Positions 42,174 through 51,357 are shown, numbered from the stretch's first letter. The stretch: 64,000 nucleotides of DNA from Flagellimonas abyssi (GCF_019457905.1 NZ_JAHZSV010000012.1:62001-126000); one strand, 5' to 3'. Numbers and translations are program-made. Notes: generated by a model from the letters alone, not told the origin.

Positions 42174-42746
42174 TTGAAAATCATCGCGCTACATAGCAAC
42201 GAAAAACAATTGATCAAAAAATCAATTAAGGGCGACCAACAAGCCCAAAGGTTGTTGTATGATAAATTTTCGTCCAAGATGTTGAGTGTTTGTAGGCAGT
42301 ACATCAAAGACCTCCATTTTGCGGAAGATGTAATGATTCATGGTTTTGTCAAGGTCTTTAACCATTTAAGCTCCTATCAACATAAAGGGAGTTTTGAAGG
42401 TTGGGTCAGAACCATTATGGTCCGTGAAAGTATTTCGTATTTGCGCAAGCGACAATTCGTGGTATATGATGATGCCTTGGAGTTGAACGGAGAAGTTTCT
42501 ACTTCCAATGATGGAATTTTGGATGTGGAATATGTACAACATCTCATAGATGAACTTCCGGAGGGCTACAAGGCGGTTTTCTTGCTGTATGCTATTGAAG
42601 GATATGGCCATAAAGAGATTGCCGAGATGTTGGAGATTTCAGAGGGAACTTCAAAATCGCAGTTGTTCAAGGCTAGAAAAATGCTTCAGGAAAATTTAAG
42701 TTTAAAGGGAATGTCGCCCAAATCACATTCGGCGAACAAAAAATAG
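42174..42746 (+). CDS. ECF-type RNA polymerase sigma factor
   Basis: A 190-residue sigma-70 family protein. Region 2 is LYDKFSSKMLSVCRQYIKDLHFAEDVMIHGFVKVFNHL, within residues ~28-66. Region 4 is ELPEGYKAVFLLYAIEGYGHKEIAEMLEISEGTSKSQLFKARKML, within residues ~130-174. (Each is quoted only to place the domain.) It begins at TTG 42174 and is followed 5 bases later by a single-membrane-span protein that may be its anti-sigma factor. The regulon is unknown. Confidence 0.9.
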   Translation: MKIIALHSNEKQLIKKSIKGDQQAQRLLYDKFSSKMLSVCRQYIKDLHFAEDVMIHGFVKVFNHLSSYQHKGSFEGWVRTIMVRESISYLRKRQFVVYDDALELNGEVSTSNDGILDVEYVQHLIDELPEGYKAVFLLYAIEGYGHKEIAEMLEISEGTSKSQLFKARKMLQENLSLKGMSPKSHSANKK

Positions 42747-42751
42747 AGGGT

Positions 42752-43471
42752 ATGGATAAACTCGAAAAACATATCAAAGAGAAGCTGGAGGAGCGGACCA
42801 TTGCACCGTCAAAAGGAGCTTGGGATAAAATTGCCCCGCAGGTAACGGAGCCAGCACCGCGAAAAAGAAACACTTGGTTTCCGTATGCCGTGGCCGCAAG
42901 CTTTGTAGGCATTGTGTTGGTGTCGCTTTTCTTTTTTACAAATGGTGATGCAGAGGCAGAAAGACTGCAAGTTGTAGAAACGGAGGTCCAAGAAAAAGCT
43001 GAAATAAAGTCTGAGGAAAAAGCAGAAAAAGAAGCGGTTACAGAGGTGGAAACCGAAGTGGTGGGTACAGAAGTTGAGCCCAGAGAGCCGGAGGTTAATA
43101 CGGAATTTCAGCAGCCAACTTCTTATACGGCAGTTGCAGAACAGGAAGTAAAAGAGCCATTTCAGGACAAAACCAAAATAAATTCTGATAAGCTGATTGC
43201 ACAAAAGGTAGAAGAAGTAGTGGCACAGGTGCAAATATTAGAAGATGCAAAGCAAGAGGTTACCGATGCCGAAGTGGACTCCCTTTTACGAGCTGCACAG
43301 CGACAGATTTTGACCGATAAGTTATTCGCCGATAGCGGTTCTGTTGATGCCATGTCACTTTTGGCCGAAGTGGAGGACGAACTGGACGAATCGTTCCGGG
43401 ACCAAATCTTTGATGCCTTAAAATCAGGATACCTTAAACTACGTACTGCCGTGGCAGACCGAAACCAATAA
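42752..43471 (+). CDS. Single-span membrane protein, candidate anti-sigma factor
   Basis: A 239-residue protein. The first ~45 residues are charged and probably cytoplasmic (MDKLEKHIKEKLEE). One membrane segment follows at ~48-65 (VAASFVGIVLVSLFFF), then a Glu/Lys/Val-rich, low-complexity periplasmic part. No known anti-sigma domain is obvious. The call rests on topology and on its place 5 bases after the sigma factor gene. Confidence 0.65.
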   Translation: MDKLEKHIKEKLEERTIAPSKGAWDKIAPQVTEPAPRKRNTWFPYAVAASFVGIVLVSLFFFTNGDAEAERLQVVETEVQEKAEIKSEEKAEKEAVTEVETEVVGTEVEPREPEVNTEFQQPTSYTAVAEQEVKEPFQDKTKINSDKLIAQKVEEVVAQVQILEDAKQEVTDAEVDSLLRAAQRQILTDKLFADSGSVDAMSLLAEVEDELDESFRDQIFDALKSGYLKLRTAVADRNQ

Positions 43472-43508
43472 AATTATTCATCAATCAAAACCAAACCTTC
43501 TATAACTT

Positions 43509-43526
43509 CCTGTCCAACCGGGCAGG
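43509..43526 (+). other. Hairpin in the leader of the outer-membrane protein gene
   Basis: CCTGTCC (43509-43515) pairs with GGGCAGG (43520-43526) around the loop AACC, followed by a purine-rich AGGAGGGAGG. There is no T-run, so it is not a terminator. It lies 32 bases before the next ATG and might affect translation or mRNA stability. Confidence 0.35.
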
Positions 43527-43557
43527 GAGGAGGGAGGTTTATAATCCAAAAACAATC

Positions 43558-44628
43558 ATGAAAACAATTACATTTTATTCAGCAGTATTATGCTTGTTCC
43601 TTGTTTCGCACGTGGCATTTGGACAAGAGGACTATCAAAAGAAAATAGAAGCGTTGAAAATTGAGAAACAACGAATCATTGAACAAGAAAAGGATGCTCT
43701 AAAGTTTGAGGTCAGGGATATTAACCAGCGTTTGGAAGATGGTGATATTTCGGAAAACGAGGCCAGGATATTAAAAGAAGAAGTGGCCAAACAGCGCGCC
43801 TTGAACATAGAAAACCGTGTTGCCATTGTCGAGAACCAAATTGATTTGCTGGAGCGAAATAAAGGTGAGGTGCTAACATTGAGAGAAATAGATACTATTT
43901 ACGGTGATCGTATGCGGATAGGTTTACTCATCGATGGTAAACCGGCCATTACCTTTAACTCCAACAGATGGAAAAAGGAAATTAAGTACGACAGGAGGAC
44001 CTATTCTGATTTTGTGATGGCCATAGGGCTTAACAATGCCATCATAGAAGGACAGTCGCTTTCCGACTCCCCCTATAAAATTGGGGGAAGCCGTTTTTTT
44101 GAAATGGGCTGGCAATGGAGGACCAGAGTATTCAAGAACTCCAATTGGTTGCGCTTTAACTATGGTTTTTCATTCCAGTTCAATGGATTAAAACCTGATG
44201 GAAACAGAATATTTGTACAGGATGGGAATCAAACTTTTTTAGAAGAATTTGAATATGATCTGGATAAATCCAAGTTTAGAATGGACAATCTTGTGTTTCC
44301 TGTTCATTTTGAGGTCGGCCCTTCACGTTTAAGAAAAACGGAGCGTACCATGCGTTACTCCATTCGTGATCAGTTCAGGTTAGGTTTTGGAGGTTATGGA
44401 GGTTTTAGCTTGGGAACCCGTCAAAAATTAAAATATAACCGAGACGGAGAGAACGTAAAAGATAAACTTAAAAGGGATTACAACAGCAGCGACCTAATTT
44501 ATGGCGTAAGCGGCTATATGGGTTTTGATGGAGTACTTCTCTATTTAAAGTATGATCTAAACCCGATTTTTAAAGATGCGGAAGTAAAGCAAAACAATAT
44601 TTCACTGGGCCTTCGGTTCGATATTTAA
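43558..44628 (+). CDS. Outer-membrane beta-barrel protein with coiled-coil N-terminus
   Basis: A 356-residue exported protein (signal peptide MKTITFYSAVLCLFLVSHVAFG). Residues ~22-110 are a highly charged coiled coil (KKIEALKIEKQRIIEQEKDA). The C-terminal ~230 residues have alternating beta-barrel strands and end with an aromatic/hydrophobic strand (NISLGLRFDI). I do not recognise a precise family. It follows the sigma factor and its partner and is likely in the same transcript, so it may be a target or part of an envelope-stress circuit. Confidence 0.72.
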   Translation: MKTITFYSAVLCLFLVSHVAFGQEDYQKKIEALKIEKQRIIEQEKDALKFEVRDINQRLEDGDISENEARILKEEVAKQRALNIENRVAIVENQIDLLERNKGEVLTLREIDTIYGDRMRIGLLIDGKPAITFNSNRWKKEIKYDRRTYSDFVMAIGLNNAIIEGQSLSDSPYKIGGSRFFEMGWQWRTRVFKNSNWLRFNYGFSFQFNGLKPDGNRIFVQDGNQTFLEEFEYDLDKSKFRMDNLVFPVHFEVGPSRLRKTERTMRYSIRDQFRLGFGGYGGFSLGTRQKLKYNRDGENVKDKLKRDYNSSDLIYGVSGYMGFDGVLLYLKYDLNPIFKDAEVKQNNISLGLRFDI

Positions 44629-44651
44629 CCATTTTTTGAACCTTGAAGAGT

Positions 44652-44680
44652 AACGGTCAGGATTTTCCTGGCCGTTTTTT
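44652..44680 (+). terminator. Terminator of the sigma factor operon
   Basis: AACGGTCAGG (44652-44661) pairs over 10 bases with CCTGGCCGTT (one G-T pair), loop ATTTT, followed by TTTT. It meets the stop of the convergent zinc-ribbon gene. Confidence 0.88.
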
Positions 44681-44921
44681 ATTGGGATAGCGCCCGTTCC
44701 ATTTCAGGGGTAAACTCCTCTTTGTAGTACACTTTTTTACAGTGGGAGCATTCCGCATAGCGAATGTTATTGATGGTGAACAATGGAATCCAGAACAAAT
44801 GTGCGTAGTTCGGTTGGGCAACTGCGGTCAATGTTCCAATTTGGCCACAATGTGAGCAGGAAACATGGTTCAGTACTTTGGTTTCTTTTTTGCCAGGTCT
44901 TGTTCCGAAGAAGAGTATCAT
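44679..44921 (-). CDS. Small zinc-ribbon protein
   Basis: An 80-residue protein with two CxxC pairs, CSHCGQ near residue 22 and CSHCKK near residue 59, separated by a hydrophobic stretch (HLFWIPLFTI). The pairs should bind one zinc ion. Such proteins are common in Bacteroidetes and have no assigned function. Confidence 0.75.
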   Translation of the reverse strand: MILFFGTRPGKKETKVLNHVSCSHCGQIGTLTAVAQPNYAHLFWIPLFTINNIRYAECSHCKKVYYKEEFTPEMERALSQ

Positions 44922-45027
44922 TAAACACCTATATTAATCCATCTCAAAGTTAGAGCTTTAAAGGACGAATGAAAAAAATGATTTTCGTTTTTAAATATTT
45001 TCTACATTCGCCCACACTTTTGAAGCT

Positions 45028-45657
45028 TTGAACGCCTACCACGATTTGGAGGATTGGTTGTCCTGGATGGATGACATCTCCAGTAAGGATTATGTAATCG
45101 TAGACAATTTTCTACGGGATGAACTTTATACCGAGATAAAATCTTTTTTTCTGGGTAAGCTCCCTAATTTTAAGGAGGCAGGTATCGGCGCACATTCCGA
45201 AAATCAAATTGACACTAAGATACGTGGTGATTTTACGTATTGGTTGGATAGACAACGTGATGCCCAGCTCGAGACGTATTGGGGGCTATTGGATGAAACC
45301 ATGCATATATTCAATCGGTACTGTTATTTGAGTTTGTCCGGATATGAGTTCCATTTGGCGCATTACCCTTCCGGTGGACATTACGACAAACATTTGGACC
45401 AGTTTGAAAACCGAAGCAACCGCATGATTTCCATGATTATTTATTTGAACGATGATTGGAAACCTGGTGATGGCGGGGAATTGGAAATTTTTGAAAAGGA
45501 CGGTTCAAGTTTTTTGGTTGAACCATTGGCGTCGCGTTGTGTGATGTTCAAAAGTGCGGATGTGCCACATGCTGTTCTTGAGGCACACAAAAGTAGGTTC
45601 AGCCTTACCGGTTGGTTGCTATATCAGCCATCTTCAGTAGGTAAACTCTATGTTTGA
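45028..45657 (+). CDS. 2-oxoglutarate/Fe(II)-dependent oxygenase
   Basis: A 209-residue protein with the double-stranded beta-helix of prolyl-4-hydroxylase-like oxygenases. The Fe ligands are the HxD within GGHYDKHLDQF near residue 118 and the distal His in VPHAV near residue 180; the 2OG-binding Arg is in HKSRFSLTGW. Substrate is unknown (protein or small-molecule hydroxylation). The start is TTG 45028, 17 bases after a -7-like TACATTCG (45003-45010). Confidence 0.8.
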   Translation: MNAYHDLEDWLSWMDDISSKDYVIVDNFLRDELYTEIKSFFLGKLPNFKEAGIGAHSENQIDTKIRGDFTYWLDRQRDAQLETYWGLLDETMHIFNRYCYLSLSGYEFHLAHYPSGGHYDKHLDQFENRSNRMISMIIYLNDDWKPGDGGELEIFEKDGSSFLVEPLASRCVMFKSADVPHAVLEAHKSRFSLTGWLLYQPSSVGKLYV

Positions 45658-45969
45658 TTATTTCTTTCTAACAGGAATTTGACGAATGAGTTCTTCATTC
45701 TGCGCGGTCGAAGCTCCGTAGGAAATCACTAAGGTGCCCTTTGTGCCATCTTTTGCCTCTATTGCGAAGACTGTGGATTCATCGGCGGGGTCCGTCATGC
45801 CTTCAAAACGATATGAATCAATTATCAACAGTTCATCCGGATTATATTCTTTCTTTGAGTACAGAGCCTTTATGGAGGACTCATCTGCTTCAAAATCTTC
45901 CTTATAGCCCTCTTCCTGTGTCAGGTAATTGACAACTTCCGAGAGGGTGGTAAAACTATGTTTGTCCAT
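45658..45969 (-). CDS. Hypothetical protein
   Basis: A 103-residue soluble, acidic protein with no signal peptide or membrane segment and no motif that I recognise. Its start overlaps the end of the HemG-like gene by 14 bases, so it is co-transcribed and perhaps translationally coupled. The stop abuts the stop of the convergent oxygenase gene. Confidence 0.65.
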   Translation of the reverse strand: MDKHSFTTLSEVVNYLTQEEGYKEDFEADESSIKALYSKKEYNPDELLIIDSYRFEGMTDPADESTVFAIEAKDGTKGTLVISYGASTAQNEELIRQIPVRKK

Positions 45970-46513
45970 ACGTTTTTAATTTTGTTTCCAATCTATTCAT
46001 AAAAGATAGGACATTCTTTTTTACCTCATCCCAATTTGTGTATTCGTGGTCTTTGGAGGTGTCGACAGAACCGCCTTCCTTTTTAGCGATTGAACGCATG
46101 AGCAACTTTTTGAAATAATTGTATTCTGTGTATTTCAGGGCGCCGGCAATGTGCCATACCGTTTTTGGATACCATTGGGTTTCCTTTAAAAAGTCCTTCG
46201 CAATCTGTTCCACTTCATCATGCTCCTCCTTAATGCTCGAGGCCATGGCCATACTTACCGAAAAAAATGCACTTGATTTAGCATTTAAGGTATCAATATT
46301 CTCTTGAATATAATCGCGAACCAATGGATTGTACTTTTGGATATGAATGGAACTTCCAATAAAAATTGCATCGAACCCTTCTGGGACGGGCGGTTCTTCC
46401 ACTGCATTTGCTATTACCACTTGATGCCCATTATTTTGCAGAACATTTTCCATGAACCTCGCGATTTTACGGGTCTGGCCTTCTACGGTACCATAAATAA
46501 TCAAAATTTTCAT
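45956..46513 (-). CDS. Flavodoxin-domain protein, HemG-like
   Basis: A 185-residue flavodoxin-fold protein with the FMN phosphate-binding loop IIYGTVEGQTRKIA at residues 4-17 and FIGSSIHIQKYNP near residue 51. It resembles menaquinone-dependent protoporphyrinogen IX dehydrogenase (HemG), which makes protoporphyrin IX. As a stand-alone flavodoxin-like protein it might have another redox role, so no gene symbol is given. Confidence 0.72.
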   Translation of the reverse strand: MKILIIYGTVEGQTRKIARFMENVLQNNGHQVVIANAVEEPPVPEGFDAIFIGSSIHIQKYNPLVRDYIQENIDTLNAKSSAFFSVSMAMASSIKEEHDEVEQIAKDFLKETQWYPKTVWHIAGALKYTEYNYFKKLLMRSIAKKEGGSVDTSKDHEYTNWDEVKKNVLSFMNRLETKLKTYGQT

Positions 46514-46599
46514 GACTGTAAGGATGATAGTTACATTATCCTAAAGTCACATAAAGCCATCTTAAATCCTATGATATTAGTCAGTTATGTGTTTTGTTC

Positions 46600-48423
46600 T
46601 TATAGTTTTCCACCTACAATGGGAAGTGTTAGCTCTGTTCCATCCAAATCCACGGTCAGTTCTGTACCTGGATTTGGCCAAAGCGTAAATTCTTTATCAC
46701 TGGAAAAAATCATCAGGCCAATTTGTTGTCCTCTTGGAATGATTTGATCATCGGGCATCAATTCAAATTCCATTTCGTAGAATTTTCCGGGAACCAAAGG
46801 TTTGCTCTCGGTCAACGAGATATGGTTTTGAGGGTCAGCCCATCCACGGGTAATGATGTTGTCCGTTATTTTGGTGTTCAAGGCGTCGGTCCAAGGTAGC
46901 GAAACCAACCAAACGGATAAATTGGCGGCAGGTTTGCTGCTGGCCAGTTTTATTTTGATTTTGGGTACCCCGGAAATGTGTACATCCTCGGCCAAGGGAG
47001 CCGTGACGTATAACAATCTATGTTCTGAAGTTTCGGCCATGGCCAAATCGGCCCCGGAAAAGTTATAATCGTCCTCCAGGGTTTCTGTGCCTTGATTCTT
47101 GGTTTTTGTAGGTGTTAGCTTTCCTGATTTTAACCCTCCTTTTTGTAAATGTAATGTTACATCCTTGGCATCGGGATTCGGATAATCAGCATACGCGGTA
47201 GGATTGTCTTTACTGTCATTTTCTCTCACTATCCATGCTTTTGGGTCGTTTTCTACACCATTTTCCACATCAAATAAATAGCGTGTGAACCATCGGTTCA
47301 TCATAGAGATGGGAGGTGGTCCCCCATGACCGTTTTGATGATAGTAGATTTGGGTTGGCAGCCCCATCTCTTTCGCTTTCTTATAAATACGATAACTATG
47401 TTCCGGCATCACGTTCCAGTCATTAAAACCGTGCGACATCAAAAGCGCCGCTTTCATGGGTTTCATATCGTTCAGGTAATCCCTGCCGGCCCAAAAATCA
47501 TTGTAGTCGCCGGTTATGCGGTCTTGGCCATTTTTCATTTCGGTGTCACGGATAACTTCATTGTTCCTTGCCCGTTTGGATTCATCTCCACTATGGATAA
47601 AATCGTATAGCACATCAATATCCTCGCCCAGATATCCTCCGGGTGAACGCACAAGACCATTGGAACGATAATAATGGTAATAGGAAGTATTCGGTGCAAT
47701 TGGGATTATGGCCTCAAGTCCTTCAACGCCCGTGGTAGCGGCTGCGAGTGGAATGGTTCCGTTGTAGGAGGTGCCCGTCATGCCCACTTTTCCGGTGGAC
47801 CAATACGCTTTGACTTCCTTATCACCATCTCTCTCGGTATAGCCTTTTGCTCTTCCGTTGAGCCAATCTATAACTGCTTTTGGGGCCAAGGATTCGTTAT
47901 CCCCACCAACTGTTGGGGCACCATCCGATAGTCCGGTTCCAGGAGAAGAAGAATGGACTACAATGTAACCTCTTGGGACCCATGTCATAATTTGCGAGTT
48001 GGATATGATGGGCCGTTCCCCCAAGCGATTGACCTCAGGGTGTTTTCTGGGTTGTCCTAGTTCACCAAGTTCATGTTTTACATCCCAAAAAATACCTTTG
48101 TCCAAGCCGGCCGTACCTGCATAATAAGGGCTTGATTCATAAATCACGGGAAGTTTTAAGCCTTCTGACTCTGTTTGTTCCGGTCGGGTTACGTCTACGT
48201 GCATGCGGTCCAGTTTTCCATCACCATCAGAATCAAAAGTGGTCTCTACCCAAAGATCATGGCGAATCCATTTACTTGGGTCGGAGAAGGCTTCCACCAC
48301 TTGAGCTTCGCCATTTTCAATAATAGGAGATGCTTTTTCTGCCATTTGGCCATGTGCCATCAATGAAAATACCAATAGAAATGTTGCCAGTCCCCAGTGT
48401 TTTTTAGATATGCTATTTATCAT
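46600..48423 (-). CDS. X-Pro dipeptidyl-peptidase family (S15/CocE) hydrolase
   Basis: A 607-residue exported enzyme (signal peptide MINSISKKHWGLATFLLVFSL). It has an alpha/beta-hydrolase domain with nucleophile S219 in GTSYNG and a C-terminal jelly-roll domain typical of the CocE/S15 family (PLVPGKFYEMEFELMP). Peptidase activity releasing X-Pro dipeptides is the usual annotation. An esterase role is also possible. It is monocistronic. Confidence 0.85.
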   Translation of the reverse strand: MINSISKKHWGLATFLLVFSLMAHGQMAEKASPIIENGEAQVVEAFSDPSKWIRHDLWVETTFDSDGDGKLDRMHVDVTRPEQTESEGLKLPVIYESSPYYAGTAGLDKGIFWDVKHELGELGQPRKHPEVNRLGERPIISNSQIMTWVPRGYIVVHSSSPGTGLSDGAPTVGGDNESLAPKAVIDWLNGRAKGYTERDGDKEVKAYWSTGKVGMTGTSYNGTIPLAAATTGVEGLEAIIPIAPNTSYYHYYRSNGLVRSPGGYLGEDIDVLYDFIHSGDESKRARNNEVIRDTEMKNGQDRITGDYNDFWAGRDYLNDMKPMKAALLMSHGFNDWNVMPEHSYRIYKKAKEMGLPTQIYYHQNGHGGPPPISMMNRWFTRYLFDVENGVENDPKAWIVRENDSKDNPTAYADYPNPDAKDVTLHLQKGGLKSGKLTPTKTKNQGTETLEDDYNFSGADLAMAETSEHRLLYVTAPLAEDVHISGVPKIKIKLASSKPAANLSVWLVSLPWTDALNTKITDNIITRGWADPQNHISLTESKPLVPGKFYEMEFELMPDDQIIPRGQQIGLMIFSSDKEFTLWPNPGTELTVDLDGTELTLPIVGGKL

Positions 48424-48560
48424 AAAATCGATTTTACATTAAATATACCGCAGTTATGCAAGGCGGTCCTAATATACTAAATCTAAAAGATGGAATTCCT
48501 TTTGGGGTTCATCAAAACTTTGTTTTTATTTACCTTTAACAGCTATTTGAATTAAACGCT

Positions 48561-50534
48561 TTGATTTCAAAAACCACCATAGACCAAGTATATGAAACCG
48601 CCCGATTGGAGGAGGTCATCGGTGATTTTGTACAATTGAAGAAATCGGGTTCCAATTTTAAGGGACTGAGCCCCTTTACGGATGAGCGTACGCCCAGTTT
48701 TATGGTATCCCCGGTTAAGCAGATATGGAAGGATTTCAGTAGCGGCAAAGGGGGCAATGTGGTGGCTTTTTTGATGGAGCACGAGCATTTTACCTATCCC
48801 GAAGCCATAAAGTATTTGGCTAAAAAATATAATATTGAAATAGAGGAGACCGAGCAAACCGACGAGCAGAAGGAACAGGCCAATGAGCGGGAAAGTATGT
48901 ATTTGGTGTCCGAGTATGCGCAAAAGTACTTTGCCGAAACGCTTTGGGATACCGAACCTGGCAAGGCCATTGGGCTAAGTTATTTTAAAGAGCGCGGCTT
49001 TACGGATGATACCATTAAAAAGTTTGGCCTAGGTTATGGGCTGGACGAATGGGACGCCTTTACCACAACAGCATTGGATAAAGGCTACCAATTGGAGTTC
49101 TTGGAAAAAACGGGCCTCACCATTGTGAAGGAACAGGCTGGTGGTGAAAGTCGAAGATTTGACAGGTTCAAAGGTAGGGTCATGTTTCCCATCCATTCCA
49201 TGAGCGGTAGAGTGTTGGGGTTTGGAGGTCGTATTTTGACCAATGATAAAAAAGCTGCAAAATATTTAAACTCGCCAGAGAGCGAAATCTATCACAAGAG
49301 CAAGGTCCTGTACGGTATTTACTATGCCAAGCAAGCCATTGCCAAAGAAGATAACTGTTTTCTGGTCGAGGGTTATACAGATGTTATCCAGATGTACCAA
49401 AGAGGGGTGGAAAACGTGGTGTCATCTAGTGGAACAGCATTGACACCTGAGCAGATTCGACTCATTAACAGGCTTACCAAGAATATTACGGTCTTGTTTG
49501 ATGGGGATGCAGCCGGATTACGGGCATCTCTCCGTGGCATCGACCTTATTTTGGAGCAGGGCATGAACGTAAAGGTCTGCACATTTCCAGAAGGGGAGGA
49601 CCCGGATAGTTTCGCCAAGAACAACACGTATGAAGATTTGGTGGAGTACTTGACGGAGCATGCAATGGATTTTATCCAGTTCAAGACATCCCTGTTGGCC
49701 AAAGAGGCGGCCAATGATCCCATAAAGCGTGCAGATACGGTAAGGGATATCGTAAATAGCATCAGTAAGATTCCAGACCGTATCCGACAAGAAATTTACA
49801 TTCAGGAATGTGCCAGAATGATGCAGATTTCCGAAGATGTCCTATACAATACGTTGGCTCAGATTGATAAGAAACATCAAACGGATACTTCCAAAAAGGT
49901 AAAACAGGAGCGAAAAGCCTTCGAAGTCGTAAAGAACGATGCCGTAGTTGAGAAGGTAGATGTACAATACGAATTGGAGCGAAAAATCATTGAGGTGCTG
50001 TTGCTTTATGGAAATCAAAAGCAGGAATTCGAAGATTTGGTGCTCAAAGAAAATGAAGAGGGCGAATTGGTGCTGGAGCCTGAAGTCTCTGAGGCCAAAG
50101 TGTATGAAAAGGTGTTTTTAGATCTTCAGGAGGACGAAATTGAGCTTACCAATGAACAATTCAAAGCGATATATTATAAGTTGATAGAGCGATTGAACGA
50201 AGACTCCAATTTTTCGGTCAATACCTTTTTGTCGGATTTGGATCAAGAAACCGTATCACAAGTATCATCCATTTTAATGGAGGAGGAACAGTATGTTTTG
50301 CATGATTGGGAGCGGCGTGACATCTACCCGAAAGAAAAGCAAACGGGTGTTGCCCAATTGGTGGGGGAGACCATACTTACTTTACGCTGCAATTTGATAA
50401 AGAACCGAATTGAAAAACTAAAAGAAAGAACACAGGATAGCCAAGGGGACCACACAGAAATTCTGGAAGAAATCATGAACTATCTCCAGCTCAATAAATT
50501 GTTGAACGCCAAATTGAACCGGGTACTCTCTTAA
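48561..50534 (+). CDS. dnaG: DNA primase (zinc ligands lost)
   Basis: A 657-residue primase that makes RNA primers for replication. The TOPRIM core is intact (VEGYTDVIQM; LFDGDAAGLRA). The N-terminal zinc-ribbon region keeps its surroundings (LKKSGSNFKGL, TPSFMVSP, GKGGN), but all four metal ligands are replaced: S37 and T40 stand where CPFH has Cys and His, and D58 and S61 stand where CFGC has two Cys. The TTG start at 48561 gives the standard N-terminus. It is monocistronic. Confidence 0.95.
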   Translation: MISKTTIDQVYETARLEEVIGDFVQLKKSGSNFKGLSPFTDERTPSFMVSPVKQIWKDFSSGKGGNVVAFLMEHEHFTYPEAIKYLAKKYNIEIEETEQTDEQKEQANERESMYLVSEYAQKYFAETLWDTEPGKAIGLSYFKERGFTDDTIKKFGLGYGLDEWDAFTTTALDKGYQLEFLEKTGLTIVKEQAGGESRRFDRFKGRVMFPIHSMSGRVLGFGGRILTNDKKAAKYLNSPESEIYHKSKVLYGIYYAKQAIAKEDNCFLVEGYTDVIQMYQRGVENVVSSSGTALTPEQIRLINRLTKNITVLFDGDAAGLRASLRGIDLILEQGMNVKVCTFPEGEDPDSFAKNNTYEDLVEYLTEHAMDFIQFKTSLLAKEAANDPIKRADTVRDIVNSISKIPDRIRQEIYIQECARMMQISEDVLYNTLAQIDKKHQTDTSKKVKQERKAFEVVKNDAVVEKVDVQYELERKIIEVLLLYGNQKQEFEDLVLKENEEGELVLEPEVSEAKVYEKVFLDLQEDEIELTNEQFKAIYYKLIERLNEDSNFSVNTFLSDLDQETVSQVSSILMEEEQYVLHDWERRDIYPKEKQTGVAQLVGETILTLRCNLIKNRIEKLKERTQDSQGDHTEILEEIMNYLQLNKLLNAKLNRVLS

Positions 50535-50541
50535 ATTATAA

Positions 50542-50572
50542 AACCCCTTCCAAGGTTATTTTGAAAGGGGTT
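50542..50572. terminator. Possible terminator between dnaG and the response regulator
   Basis: AACCCCTT (50542-50549) pairs with AAGGGGTT (50565-50572) around a 15-base loop. The T-run on the plus side is weak. It may serve both convergent genes. Confidence 0.5.
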
Positions 50573-50601
50573 CCCACAATAGTTGGTTTGGTTGGGTATT
50601 C

Positions 50602-51231
50602 CTAGTATAGTTCCAAGGCTTTTGCCTGTTGGAGTAAGTCCACTAAATTATCCACGTTCAATTTTTTCATCAGACGGGCTTTGTATGTACTTACTGTTTT
50701 TTCGTTAAGGTTCAACCCCTCGGCAACCTCTTTGTTCCTTTTGCCGCTTGCCAATAATTTAAGTACTTCGACCTCTCGAGAAGAAAGTTTTCTAAAGAAT
50801 CTGCGCGGTTTTTGTGTTCCTTCGTCAAAAGCAAGGCGTTGGGCCAGTTCATTGGTGATGAACATATTGCCTTCACTTACTTTTTTGACTGCTGAAATAA
50901 TGTATTCCAAATCAGCAGTTTTGGACAAGTATCCAAATGCTCCGGCGCGAATTGTACTAAGGGCGTAAACATCTTCGGACTGCCCGCTATACATTAGGGT
51001 TTTGATGTCCGGAAATTCCAATTTCATTTTTCTTAGGGTGGCGATTCCGTTGATTTCCGGAATATCCATTTCTAAAATAACGACGTCTGGATTTACGTCT
51101 TTTAGTGTTTTAAAAAGCTCTTCTGTAGTAGATACATCTGCAATGACTTCAATATCCGAGCTCGTTTCAAGTACCTGTCTTATACCAAGCCTAACAATAG
51201 GATGGTTGTCAGCAATCAATACTTTAATCAT
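50602..51231 (-). CDS. NarL/LuxR-type response regulator with Glu at the acceptor site
   Basis: A 209-residue two-domain regulator: a receiver domain (VLIADNHPIVRLGI; K in GYLSKTADL) and a C-terminal LuxR helix-turn-helix (LSSREVEVLKLLASGKRNKEVA). The residue that should be the phosphorylated Asp, in the motif ILEMDIP, is E54. The rest of the acidic pocket (D8) and the Lys are kept. It may be locked active or work without phosphorylation. No histidine kinase gene is beside it. Confidence 0.88.
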   Translation of the reverse strand: MIKVLIADNHPIVRLGIRQVLETSSDIEVIADVSTTEELFKTLKDVNPDVVILEMDIPEINGIATLRKMKLEFPDIKTLMYSGQSEDVYALSTIRAGAFGYLSKTADLEYIISAVKKVSEGNMFITNELAQRLAFDEGTQKPRRFFRKLSSREVEVLKLLASGKRNKEVAEGLNLNEKTVSTYKARLMKKLNVDNLVDLLQQAKALELY

Positions 51232-51329
51232 TATGAAACGGTTTATTTAATGAATGGTTAGCTGCTAATACTTAAAGATATAGCGAGCAAGATAACAATT
51301 TAATCATGTAAAATTGTAACTTTTTTCTT

Positions 51330-51357
51330 AAAACCATAGTTTTTCTGTGGTTTTTTT
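51330..51357. terminator. Hairpin between nadE and the response regulator
   Basis: AAACCATA pairs with TGTGGTTT (one G-T pair) around a 7-base loop. A run of seven T follows on the plus strand and four T on the minus strand. On the minus strand it could end the nadE transcript. Confidence 0.5.

Noticed and set aside
46304-46747. Plus-strand 147-codon frame across the HemG-like and S15 peptidase genes
   Set aside because: It overlaps two well-supported minus-strand genes and has no domain or promoter support.
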